A stretch of 12,272 nt of DNA from Ichthyophonus hoferi (GCA_002751075.1 NAOQ01000758.1:9975-22246); one strand, 5' to 3'; positions 1-7,497 are shown, numbered from the stretch's first letter. The notes: a model not told the origin generated them from the letters alone. Program-made: numbers and translations.

Positions 1-130
1 TATTATCAATTCAGCTTAAATAAAATATTTCTTTTAAAATATTTTATTAACTATACAGCATAATTAAAAACATCTCAAAGAAATATTCCCAATATAAAAC
101 AGTATTATGTATTATAATATAATCATAAGA

Positions 131-200
131 TAGTAGAGTATAGTAGAGTATAGTAGAGTATAGTAGAGTATAATCGAGTATAGTAGAGTATAGTAGACTA
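131..200. repeat. 10-bp minisatellite, seven units
   Basis: Seven head-to-tail 10-bp units of tagtagagta fill this stretch. Units 1-4 and 6 are identical; unit 5 reads taatcgagta and the last reads tagtagacta. The 10-bp period is close to one DNA helical turn, so the motif recurs on one face of the helix. The rest of 1-400 is AT-rich, and I see no gene or RNA in it. The array lies about 330 bp upstream of the secreted-protein gene. A regulatory role is possible but not shown. Confidence 0.95.
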
Positions 201-402
201 TAATATATACATAGACATAAATACTTATTACTATGCTATCATACTAATAGTATATTCAGAATTTTTCATATAAACGTTACCAAGTATAGTACAATAATTT
301 TATATAAAATAACTATGTGTGCCTATATATATGATACTTACCAGCAATAAAATATTATTTGATTACAACAGATAAATGTTTCAATACAATTATGTATCAT
401 GA

Positions 403-440
403 AGATTAGATTGACCCATTGAGATTAGATTAGCCCATTG
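403..440 (+). promoter_or_regulatory. Two tandem 19-bp promoter motifs
   Basis: The 19-mer agattagattgacccattg (403-421) is followed directly by agattagattagcccattg (422-440), with two adjacent mismatches. The pair ends 4 bp before a TATA box and about 88 bp before the start codon of the secreted-protein gene. That is where an upstream activating element would sit. The repeat is directly visible; its use as a protein-binding site is inferred. Confidence 0.6.
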
Positions 441-444
441 ATAC

Positions 445-454
445 TATATAAATA
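445..454 (+). promoter_or_regulatory. TATA box of the secreted-protein gene
   Basis: TATATAAATA lies 83 nt before the ATG at 528. Transcription would be expected to start about 25-35 nt downstream, at the G-free A/C-rich leader that begins near 474. The zinc-finger gene at the other end of the window has a similar element at nearly the same distance from its ATG. Confidence 0.6.
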
Positions 455-473
455 AGCAACAAACAAACCAAAG

Positions 474-505
474 CTAAACAACTAAACAGCTAAACCACTA
501 AACAA
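474..505 (+). repeat. Four 8-bp repeats in the 5' leader
   Basis: CTAAACAA, CTAAACAG, CTAAACCA and CTAAACAA follow one another without gaps. They lie in the expected 5' untranslated leader, between the TATA box and the ATG at 528. The leader is almost free of G and so should be unstructured, a common feature of well-translated fungal mRNAs. The repeats could also mark the initiator region. Confidence 0.7.
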
Positions 506-527
506 CTGCCTATACCTGGGTAACATA

Positions 528-926
528 ATGATTGGAATGATTCGCATTTTTGTTTTATTATGCGCCGCTTTTACCGCCGTCTCTGCTTCACCTGTATCTG
601 CGCAGCCTGGATCTTCAGAGGATAGTTTTCGTGTTTGCGTGCATTATGCGGAGTCTAAAAATTGTGACGAACATGGTATTTGCCACAACCTTGCTTCAAA
701 TAAGTGCCAAATGATGTCAGTTTTAGGTTCGAAATTTTCTGTTAAACTAACTTTTGATGAACAGACAAAGAGTGTTACTTTTCAACGCTTCAAAAATAAC
801 GATTGTTCAGCGTCACACCCAGACTATTTACCTGCTCGTAGTGGTCAGCTAGACACATGCATCGGTCTTGTTGTTAAGTTTAAGTTTATTAAAAAAAAAT
901 ATTATGTAAAGATTTCTCGTTCTTAA
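528..926 (+). CDS. Small secreted cysteine-rich protein
   Basis: This 132-residue, intron-free reading frame is not one I recognise as a named family. Residues 4-20 form a hydrophobic core (IRIFVLLCAAFTAV) followed by small residues and a plausible cleavage site after SPVSA at residue 25, so it should enter the secretory pathway. The mature chain has six cysteines at 37, 46, 52, 60, 93 and 111, enough for three disulfides. Between them are alternating hydrophobic/polar stretches (SVKLTFDEQTKSVTFQRF) that suggest beta-strands. The tail is basic (KFKFIKKKYYVKISRS). The first ATG has A at -3; a second in-frame ATG at 537 would also keep the signal peptide. The gene is visibly richer in G+C than its flanks and has its own promoter, which supports a real gene. 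No AATAAA is seen before the LTR fossil that begins about 105 bp downstream. A secreted effector-like or wall-associated role is only a guess from size and cysteine content. Confidence 0.75.
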   Translation: MIGMIRIFVLLCAAFTAVSASPVSAQPGSSEDSFRVCVHYAESKNCDEHGICHNLASNKCQMMSVLGSKFSVKLTFDEQTKSVTFQRFKNNDCSASHPDYLPARSGQLDTCIGLVVKFKFIKKKYYVKISRS

Positions 927-1030
927 TCACATGAGAATGCGGATGAGAGCTTGGTTATTTAATTAATTTGGACATTTCTTTATTATACATAGATATTAGC
1001 AATTACTATTACGTTTGTAGTCGGGAAAAA

Positions 1031-2056
1031 TGGTTGGTGCAATTGATTGGTATTAAACTTAAATGCCAATTAAAGATGATCTATCAAAACTGAGCCAGGC
1101 ACAAGGTTGTGGCCATGCTAATTAATTTACCAGGGTATGATCTTGGGTCTACCATGAGTGTACAGTGTACAGCCATTAAAAGCTTATAAATGAATGAACA
1201 AATAATTAGTAAGTATCAGTTCTAGTGACTTATCCACAGCTCTCGAGATCTCCAATTGCATGACCGGTAGTAGTTAATATTGCTGGACTAATGTGAATAA
1301 TAGTGTCAGAATCTAGCAATTATTATAAATTTAATAATAGTTTATTCTGGTAAATTGTAAATTCTAGATATGATCAATCTGTAAAGTTTGAACCCACCGA
1401 TTCGACCCAATTCTGGGTTAAAGCTACTGATGAGCCAGACTCATCCATCAGTGTGCGTTACCCATGAGTTCTTATTAGGAATCTTAGGACCACCGACCTG
1501 GTTAATTCGAGTCGGGCAGTAAGATTAGAGCCACTAATGTGCTATCTGTGTGACACTAATTAAACTGAAAGTAGGTGCTGCATAACTAGGATGAAAAGGA
1601 AATTATTTAGTATTTAAGGAAAAGGTCAGATTAAAAGAGAAACAGTTGAATGTAGTAATCCATTGCTCCTACTTTGCTACCGAGTATCTAGTAATAAAAT
1701 CTAACAAATAGTTACTTGACTAGATCTGTCTTTAAGGCTCAATTGTTGTGATAGATGTTCTATATATAGAAAGCCCATACATATACCAACTCTAGGTAAC
1801 TGGCTGTAGTCATTATATCTCTGCTCTAATTCAGAAGGGATAGATGCTTTGATGCGGTTAGATACGAATGTGGAAATTGCACAATGAGATCAATCAGTAA
1901 GGGGTGATGTATTGCGAAGTAAATAATAACTATAGTCGCTATTTCATGTTAGCGAGTAGTTCTGAGTTCTGAACCAGCGAGAGATCTGGACACTGATTAT
2001 CATATACCAGAACCAGTGGTGGATTAGACCATTACAATAACGACGTGGTTATTACA
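1031..2056 (+). mobile_element. Fossil Copia LTR, composite
   Basis: The left end, TGGTTGGTG, matches the start of the LTR at 6009. The last 150 bp align well with the end of that LTR, sharing TCAGTAAG, GTAGTTCT, GATCTG/GATCTGG, CACTGATTATC and a terminal TTACA. At about 1026 bp it is far longer than the 576-bp copy. It contains the LTR landmark CCATGAGT twice (1152-1159 and 1462-1469), so it is probably two LTR copies, one set into or against the other. No matching 5-bp flanking duplication is seen. It is old: shared blocks are only roughly three-quarters identical to the copy at 6009. There is no coding content. Confidence 0.7.
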
Positions 2057-2833
2057 TCTGCCAAAGAATGTTACTCAAACACCCAATTAAAAACAAGTGG
2101 CCTACATGAAAAATTATAATAATTACAGACATCGTTATTTAAAAATGGAATATAATTAAAAGGCATTACTTTTAAACAAGCTAAATTTTTTAAAATGCAC
2201 TACAGCTATTTATAAGGGAAATTACTTCTGCAAAATTTCTAAGGAAATTTGGAGATAAATTCTGTTTAAACTATGTATGAAGGCCGCTATAAATATTTAT
2301 GAGTTGTTGCATAATTTTGTGTAATTTTTAAAAAATATTGCACCTTTCTGATAAATTAAATTTGATTTTTAAAGTTTTTTTGATACTAGCAAGGATGAAC
2401 CTATATAGTTAAAACTACAAACAATAATCCTTCATCCCAGTATACGATTTAAACCCTTAAGCTTCAAAATAAAAAACTTTTTTACATTTCATATTAATTC
2501 CCAGATGCTAATTAAAACAAAAGCTGTATCTTTATTTTCTTTTATAAATTGGTTTTTGTTTTATAGTTATCAAATGTTATAAAAATTAATCAGAATTTTA
2601 AATAATACTTCTCTAAGCATTTCATGTTCTTCCTTTTGTAAGGTGTCTATAAGATCTTAATTTATTCGAAAAATAACAATTACATAAAAAAAAATTGAAC
2701 TTAAAAAAATATTCAAAACAAAATCGCACTTATATACCCCACACCCTTATATTCGAAGATAAAGCTGGGGGAGTGGGTGAGGAGGTTATTCAAAGGAGCA
2801 CAGTAGAGTGTAAACAAAACTGGAATTTCTGTC

Positions 2834-2852
2834 TTAACCACACTGTGGTTAA
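2834..2852. repeat. 19-bp perfect palindrome
   Basis: TTAACCACA, one central C, then TGTGGTTAA: nine paired bases on each side. It contains the dyad CCACA/TGTGG. Such a site could bind a dimeric regulator or be a relic of a transposon end; nothing nearby decides between these. Confidence 0.6.
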
Positions 2853-3137
2853 TTTATACTATTCTAAACACATGTGATGTGGTGACACGGAATTCAGATC
2901 AAAATGTGTACCTAATGCAAAATGGAATACGGAATTGTTCTCAATTGGAGTTATGACTTCATAGCTTGGATAAATGATCTCTTCTACTCGATTGATGACG
3001 GATAATTAAAAAAAAAAAAGAGATGAAAAAAACAAGATGTTTTATATTCTAATATAAAGAAATGGTTAATTAAAGAATCTTTGCAACGTTTGACACATAT
3101 TGCAACACTATACTAGTATATAGTACTGGTAAAACAT

Positions 3138-3204
3138 GGGCAGATTCGAGATTCAAACTCGGGTTATCAGAAAGATTCTGTGGTGCTGAGCACTACACTG
3201 TTTC
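3138..3204 (-). pseudogene. tRNA-like relic
   Basis: On the minus strand, CAGTGTAGTGCTCAGCAC resembles a D-arm/A-box. An anticodon-like arm CAGAATCTTTCTG follows, then a T-arm CGAG-TTTGAAT-CTCG with a proper 7-nt loop and 4-bp stem. The end, ATCTGCCC, is followed by TTTT a few bases on. The 5' acceptor strand does not pair with the 3' side, and the anticodon loop is too short. So this is either a decayed tRNA gene or the head of a tRNA-derived SINE. The T-arm looks most like tRNA-Gln or tRNA-Glu types, but identity cannot be fixed. Confidence 0.45.
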
Positions 3205-4171
3205 TCTATTTTTTTGTATTATTGTTAATTTTAATATCTCTATTATATCTAGATGGGCTTGGTTATTTCATTAAAAATATTACTATTGGTATTACTATTA
3301 CTGTCACATAGGTATCCTAGCATGTGGTAAGATTAATTGTAGTGTTTTTTCAATCAATTATGGATAAACACGATCCTTATATATGACTCTATTGGCTAAC
3401 TTTAAATTTAGTAAACAGTATATGTAAGCTCGAGCCAAACTGTGTTTGATATAGGTTTTGTTTTCTCATAAATTGTTTTCTAATTAATCTAAATAGGTTA
3501 GTTTGAATGTTGGTTCAGTCTATACAGGCAAGAATTGAAGAGTATTTAATATAGTTAATTTAAAAAATAGTTGTGATAATTACTATTATAATGGTTAATC
3601 TTAAATGTTGGCACTAATATTATGGGTCTAGTTGAAGTCGGAAAATTATTGATAATCTTATTAATATTGTATTTTTATGATTGATTATTAAGATTAATAC
3701 ACCAATATATCAATAAATATAAAGTGTTATTAATTAATAGTGATACTAATATCTAGATAGATTACTTAATAAATAATATTACTATTACTATTCCTATTAG
3801 GATTGTTAAGGTTAAATTCTAATAATGGCATGAATATTATAGTAATTTGCTTTAAGTAATAAGATTGATTGCTTTGGGAATAATAAGTAGAAATCGGGTC
3901 TCTCTGTGACCTATATTTGTTTTTAGAAGGAGAGAAAATACTGGACTAAGATGTGTTTTAATGTGTCCCTTTGCATACATGGAGTACAGATATGCTAAGA
4001 CATATTTTTATTATTCGAGAAGTCATTAGAGGTTGAGCACTAAATCCATAAGGTTGTTAAGATTAGCGTGCAGTTAGTTGGACAACTAGTTGTTAATTAA
4101 TGGCCAGGTGACTGTCGTTGCAGGCCCCCAGTTGTCCCAATACAAATATAAACTGCTGCAACTTGCCCTAG

Positions 4172-4375
4172 TGGTTGCAAGAGTGTAGCCTTATTGGTAA
4201 AAGCTACTAGACTTGTCTTAGGCAGGATGCCTAAACCATGAGTTATCTGGACTCCAAACATACAATCTGAGATGGATTATTATATAGTCACGGGACCTCT
4301 AATATTGAGTGGCTTAATTTTAATCGGTCGTCTTGGATTGGCATTCAACACCAATGGATTGCACTAATTATTTTT
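4172..4375 (+). mobile_element. Fossil Copia LTR remnant
   Basis: It shares with the LTR at 6009 a near-identical block of about 45 bp: AAAGCTACT, a stem-loop with TTAGGCA/TGCCTAA arms, and CCATGAGTT. The spacing between the outer motifs is the same (27 nt). The start (TGGTTGCAAG) and the end (ACCAATGG...ACTAATTA) also resemble that family's LTR ends. At about 200 bp it is a short, degraded relic, with no coding content. The outer limits are approximate. Confidence 0.55.
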
Positions 4376-4731
4376 CAAGAATACATATGTAATTGTAATA
4401 ATAATTGCTAAGAATATTAAATAACTATAGCTATATAAAAAAAATACCTGATTTTTTCAAATATCTCTGTTTAAACACTGCTCCTAGGCCTAAGTGGATT
4501 ATTTCACCTAAGGCATAAAAAAAAAATGAAAACGGAATATGAAAGGAACATTAGCGTGGTGACTACTTAGCTGTAAGCTTGTGGTTCCTTAAATGAAGTA
4601 AATAATTCCTGTTGACATTCAGGAGTGACTATGACATGGTCCCTAAGATTAAAAAAAAAACAGAAGACAGTTGGCCAAACTGTATGGTAAATGTTTCTGT
4701 TGACTCCGGGTCTGGCTCTGTTGTAGGCTCT
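4376..4731. other. Gene-free spacer with A-runs
   Basis: Between the LTR remnant and the foldback element I see only AT-rich sequence and several A-runs (near 4437, 4517 and 4651). There is also a partial CTAAG repeat (4490-4513) that echoes the LTR stem-loop. No open frame or RNA is convincing. Confidence 0.5.
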
Positions 4732-5272
4732 GACATCCGGTAGCTGGAAAATAAGGAGATATGTTGGTGTTGCCCAGGTTTGTTTTGCATCATTTTTAGT
4801 ATCACCTTGAAGTTAAAAATGTTGATAGCTCAAATGTAGATTCGAAGATTGTGGAACAGGTGTATGGAATATTTTCCATACATGGTAGTCAGTGGATAAA
4901 TGTAGGGTTAAGGTAAAGTGTTTTCAACATTCATGGATTATTAACTTAATTGCATTATCAGGTTTTGTGACCAATATAAAATATTTAAGCCTTTTCTGTT
5001 ATATATTGATTAGTGTGGTATCATAATGTATAATAGTCATAGAAACTGGCAATGCGATTAAGTTAATGATTCATAAATGTTGAAAACACTTTGCCCCAAT
5101 CTAGCATCTATTCATTGACTACTATTGTATGAAAAATATTCCATACACCTGTTCACTGTCTTCAAATCTATATTTGAACTATCAACATGAGCATGTCTAG
5201 CCTCAAAACAATACTAAGATAATGCAAACAGATCACAACCGCTATGCACTAGCCACCTGTAGATGTAATGTC
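4732..5272. repeat. 540-bp near-palindrome (foldback or MITE-like element)
   Basis: The left arm (4732-4956) reappears as the reverse complement at 5051-5272. Examples are GTTGATAG.TCAAAT.TAGATT.GAAG, AACAGGTGTATGGAATATTT, AAAGTGTTTTCAACATT and ATTAACTTAAT.GCATT. The inner 137 bp of the arms match at roughly four in five positions and the outer parts less well. Weak pairing continues towards the centre. The ends are GACAT and ATGTC. No transposase frame and no clear target-site duplication are seen, so it may be a non-autonomous foldback/MITE element or an inverted duplication. Each arm also has a small internal palindrome, perfect on the left (GTATGGAA-TATT-TTCCATAC, 4862-4881). It sits directly against the Copia pol fossil, which suggests insertion into that element. 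Confidence 0.75.
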
Positions 5273-5998
5273 AAGCTCAGAAATCATCACCTCCTTATCT
5301 CCCATCAGCATAGAGTTCAAAGACCCTAAGAAATACAAGGAAGCAATGCATTTCCAAGAAAAAATGTCTTGGAGTAATACTATGTATGCTGAACGCGCCA
5401 CAATCAACAATTTTCATACTGAACCCTTTTCCCAGAAGAGGAAGTCCTTAAGGATGTCAAAATTCTATGAAACCTATGGGTTTACCATAGAAAACGGTAC
5501 CAAAATGGTGTGGTTACAAAACAAAAGGTCCGTCTCTCAAGACAACAGCCAGTGACTGTATCATTTACGAGAAAGGTCTCCTCACACAGACAACCTCCCC
5601 AGATGCAGACTTCGCAGCCAATCTGCACGCATTAAAAAGCACATCAGGATACATCATGCATCACTTACTTCGCCGAAAGACCAATCAATTGACTTTTCAA
5701 AAATAGGGCATAGCCACCTCATTGACCACTGAAAGCAAGTATATAGCCATATCAACTACTTGTCAACAGATTTCATGTATAGTTTTTCTTTTGGTCTGAG
5801 TGTACATCAATACAGAATGTGTGAAGCTCTATGCGGACAACCAGTTGTTAATAAAACTTACAGAAAAGAATAGTGTCTCAAGAGACACAAGGCACATTAC
5901 GGTAAGGTATTGGTCCATCCGAGATTGCATGGAAAACAAGGAGGTAGATGTTAACATTTGTTCTACTGAAAAATGGCAGCTGATTGGTGTCCATAAGT
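5268..5998 (+). mobile_element. Fossil Ty1/Copia pol fragment (RT start, RNase H)
   Basis: This is a broken remnant of a Copia polyprotein in the + orientation. The first part has DPKKYKEAMHFQEK followed by SWSNTMYAE, which resembles the start of Copia reverse transcriptase (PKTYKEAM...W..AM..E). From about 5602 there are RNase H signatures: DADFA and KSTSGYI, then LYADNQLLIKL and HITVRYWSIRDCMENKEVDV. These match the family's usual YSDADWAG, KSTSGY, YCDNQSAIKL and HID.RYHFIRD motifs. It carries several breaks and most of RT, plus everything upstream, is not recognisable. It is followed directly by a polypurine tract and a 3' LTR, so order and orientation are as expected. It should be treated as non-functional and old. 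Confidence 0.85.
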
Positions 5999-6008
5999 AA
6001 AGGAGAGG
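5999..6008 (+). other. Polypurine tract of the Copia fossil
   Basis: AAAGGAGAGG sits between the end of the RNase H remnant and the TGGTTGG start of the 3' LTR. That is exactly where the plus-strand primer of an LTR retrotransposon lies. Position and purine content are the whole evidence. Confidence 0.7.
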
Positions 6009-6584
6009 TGGTTGGTGAAATCCTTGATTGCGAATTCCAATCAGAAATTCTGGTAATAACAAAAGCTACTCGAGTTGTCCTAGGCAGGATGCCTAAGCTA
6101 TGAGTTGTAACTAAACAACTCTCTGTATTTTCGATAGGAGACATACCTGAGCACTGACTAATACAATTTAACAATTTATAAGAATCTATGAGAGTTTTGT
6201 TGACTTGTCCACAGTTCCTCGGGATCTCCAGCTGATAGTTGCAATCGATCGTTGATATTTCTGTACCAGCGTTAGTAATAATAGCTAATTGGTTTGATCT
6301 ACTTTCTATAGAAGGCAATGTAGAGATACACATATGTTAGCTCTATCTCTAGATGTCTATTACGATTATATTCAGCTAATACTTAAGGAGGAATTCCTAC
6401 TTTAGTTCCTTTAGGTTTGATAGTGTTTATGGCACAGTCTGTACGGTCAGTAAGAGGTACTATGTCGCTCTTTAATATTAATGTGTAGTTCTCTGACTTT
6501 TGAACGGGTGAGATCTGAACACTGATTATCCTACGTGAGTGCCAATGGTGGACTAGACATTACAATAGGAATGTGATTGTTACA
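6009..6584 (+). mobile_element. Fossil Copia 3' LTR
   Basis: This LTR of about 576 bp starts with TGGTTGGTG directly after the polypurine tract and ends with GTTACA, giving the usual TG...CA ends. It shares its start, a stem-loop block (6062-6106) and its last 150 bp with the relics at 1031-2056 and 4172-4375. Sequence divergence from these copies is high, so the family has been silent here for a long time. The flanks show no matching target-site duplication with the LTR at 1031, so the two need not belong to one insertion. Open frames on the minus strand across it are fortuitous. Confidence 0.8.
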
Positions 6585-6599
6585 TATATATATATATAT
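6584..6599. repeat. TA microsatellite
   Basis: A run of alternating A and T begins at the last base of the 3' LTR and extends for about 16 bp. Slippage here may have blurred any target-site duplication of the Copia element. Confidence 0.8.
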
Positions 6600-6614
6600 T
6601 GTGCAACTTTTTAG

Positions 6615-6710
6615 GTGTATTACAAGAATTTTTTAATTTCGCCAGTGGATCGTATGTGTGAATGGCCGGGGGCGCCAAGCGGCGGAGTTAGGAAACGGCT
6701 AGAACCTTGA
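6615..6710 (+). other. GC-rich patch with open frame, possible exon relic
   Basis: In otherwise AT-rich DNA, 6664-6685 is almost pure G/C. An AG preceded by a T-run (CAACTTTTTAG, ending 6614) opens a 31-codon frame containing NFLISPVDRMCEWP and GGVRKR, ended by TGA at 6708. A yeast-type donor GTATGT lies inside it at 6652. The same patch is open on the minus strand too, which lowers the weight of either reading. It could be a last exon cut off from its gene by the LTR insertions, or a chance GC island. Just downstream, TTAGATAT (6711-6718) pairs with ATATCTAA (6728-6735). Confidence 0.25.
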
Positions 6711-6888
6711 TTAGATATTTTATCCTGATATCTAATACTAATATATTAATATATTCTTCCTAGAATGGCTCTTTCGTTAGCTACCTCATTGTTATAACTA
6801 CTCATATATTATCCATTGACAAATCAAATCAATAATTTATCAGGTTGCAAAACCCTAGGCAATTAAATCATGATCTAACATAACGTAT

Positions 6889-7468
6889 ATGTCCTTATTT
6901 GGACGGCTTTTTTTTATAGCTAATGTGAGCATCAGTAGTCCAATTGCCTACTTGCGGTTAATCTAATTTGACGGATCATTTCATCTGACTCGGATCGTCG
7001 ATTAGTATATAGTGTATATAAAAGCCACATTTTATACCTTACTTGACATGTAAGCGCTGTTGGTGTAGTGGTAACATTGAAGCTTCCCAAGCTTTAGCCA
7101 CGGGTTCGATTCCCGTACAGCGCATTTAATTTGTAATTACAACACTTTTTGGGTTAATAAAATAAGTCATCTGTATTGAATATAATATATGTACTATTGT
7201 TTTTTCTTTTGCCCCTTTCAGGGCCACCAGCTTTTCATAGATAGCTACTCCAATCATTATGTAATAGAGAGGTGAGTAATAACTGGAAAACAAGTTTAAA
7301 GTAGTACAAACAATTTAAAATACTTCATTTTTACATCATTTATATCTACCTCTTAATACATTTTTGGAAATTTTTTTTTCTTCAATAATATGGTTTACCT
7401 GCATTAAAAATAATTTTAAATAATAATATTTTTACAGTCAATGTAATGTTACCATTGGGAACCTATAG
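6889..7468 (+). CDS. Candidate 38-residue protein in three exons, tRNA in intron
   Basis: This tentative gene is built from splice signals. Exon 1 (6889-6924) gives MSLFGRLFFIAN and ends in phase 0 at GTGAGC. Exon 2 (7222-7271) follows a very strong acceptor (tttttcttttgcccctttcag), gives GHQLFIDSYSNHYVIE, and ends at a consensus AG|GTGAGT. It is open in only one frame, the one that fits exon 1. Exon 3 (7438-7468) follows atatttttacag, continues in the right phase with a split Ser codon and QCNVTIGNL, then TAG. An AATAAA lies 24 nt after the stop. Introns would be 297 and 166 nt, and the first contains the tRNA-Gly gene in sense orientation. I recognise no family. Exons 2 and 3 are better supported than exon 1; the true upstream exon may be different or lost, leaving a relic. 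Confidence 0.3.
7015..7024 (+). promoter_or_regulatory. TATA-like element upstream of tRNA-Gly
   Basis: TATATAAAAG starts 39 bp before the mature 5' end of the tRNA. Allowing a leader of about 10 nt, this is the -30 position where TFIIIB contacts DNA in fungi and plants that use upstream TATA elements for tRNA genes. The role is inferred from spacing. Confidence 0.5.
7054..7124 (+). tRNA. tRNA-Gly (anticodon CCC)
   Basis: A complete 71-nt cloverleaf without intron that decodes GGG. The acceptor stem GCGCTGT/ACAGCGC pairs over all 7 bp and is followed by discriminator A. The D stem is GTGT/ACAT. The anticodon stem GAAGC/GCTTT closes the loop TTCCCAA with anticodon CCC at 7086-7088. The variable loop is AGCC, and the T arm ACGGG-TTCGATT-CCCGT is perfect. 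The internal promoters are intact: A box TGGTGTAGTGG at 7061-7071 and B box GGTTCGATTCC at 7103-7113. CCA is not encoded, as expected for a eukaryotic nuclear gene. Everything points to a functional gene. It may lie within an intron of a small candidate gene on the same strand. Confidence 0.97.
7146..7150 (+). terminator. Pol III terminator (T5) of tRNA-Gly
   Basis: The first run of four or more T residues on the RNA-like strand, 22 nt after the tRNA end, is the usual RNA polymerase III stop. It implies a short 3' trailer removed by processing. Confidence 0.7.
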
Positions 7469-7491
7469 GAAGGATAAAGTAGACAGCAAGT

Positions 7492-7497
7492 AATAAA
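7492..7497 (+). promoter_or_regulatory. AATAAA poly(A) signal, plus strand
   Basis: AATAAA sits 24 nt after the stop codon of the candidate three-exon gene (6889-7468). In AT-rich DNA it may arise by chance, so it is only supporting evidence. Confidence 0.3.

Larger units (their letters stand above)
2057..4171. other. AT-rich spacer without recognisable genes
   Basis: About 2.1 kb lies between two LTR fossils. Its position is where a Copia internal region would be, but I recognise no gag, protease or integrase in it. It holds A- and T-runs (for example 2684-2694 and 3008-3019), the perfect palindrome at 2834-2852, and a tRNA-like relic at 3138-3204. It also holds a stretch at 3230-3800 rich in ATT/ACT triplets with small AT hairpins. 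A 60-codon open stretch from 2695 is mostly low complexity at its start and resembles nothing I know. Confidence 0.6.

Noticed and set aside
131-200. CRISPR-like array
   Set aside because: Units are 10 bp with no spacers, in a eukaryotic setting; it is a simple minisatellite.
2695-2877. 60-codon plus-strand frame
   Set aside because: It starts at TTG in an A-run, has no splice or promoter support and matches no family I know.
5051-5267. Right arm of the palindrome as Copia integrase coding sequence
   Set aside because: Translations show only chance likeness, and the same sequence occurs inverted at 4732-4956, which fits a separate repeat better.
5829-6333. Minus-strand open frames of 77 and 151 codons
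   Set aside because: They run antisense across the RNase H remnant and the 3' LTR, have no recognisable domain, and their content is explained by the Copia fossil.
1031-6584. One single Copia element with LTRs at 1031 and 6009
   Set aside because: The length is right for the family, but the LTRs are very different in length and diverged, flanks show no shared duplication (aaaaa versus tatat), and no primer-binding site is clear after 2056. A cluster of separate relics fits as well.
6901-6915. Rho-independent-like terminator (GTCC-loop-GGAC followed by GGC and T8)
   Set aside because: The stem has only 4 bp and the setting is eukaryotic. No Pol III gene with A and B boxes is visible upstream, and the stretch can be read as part of a candidate exon.
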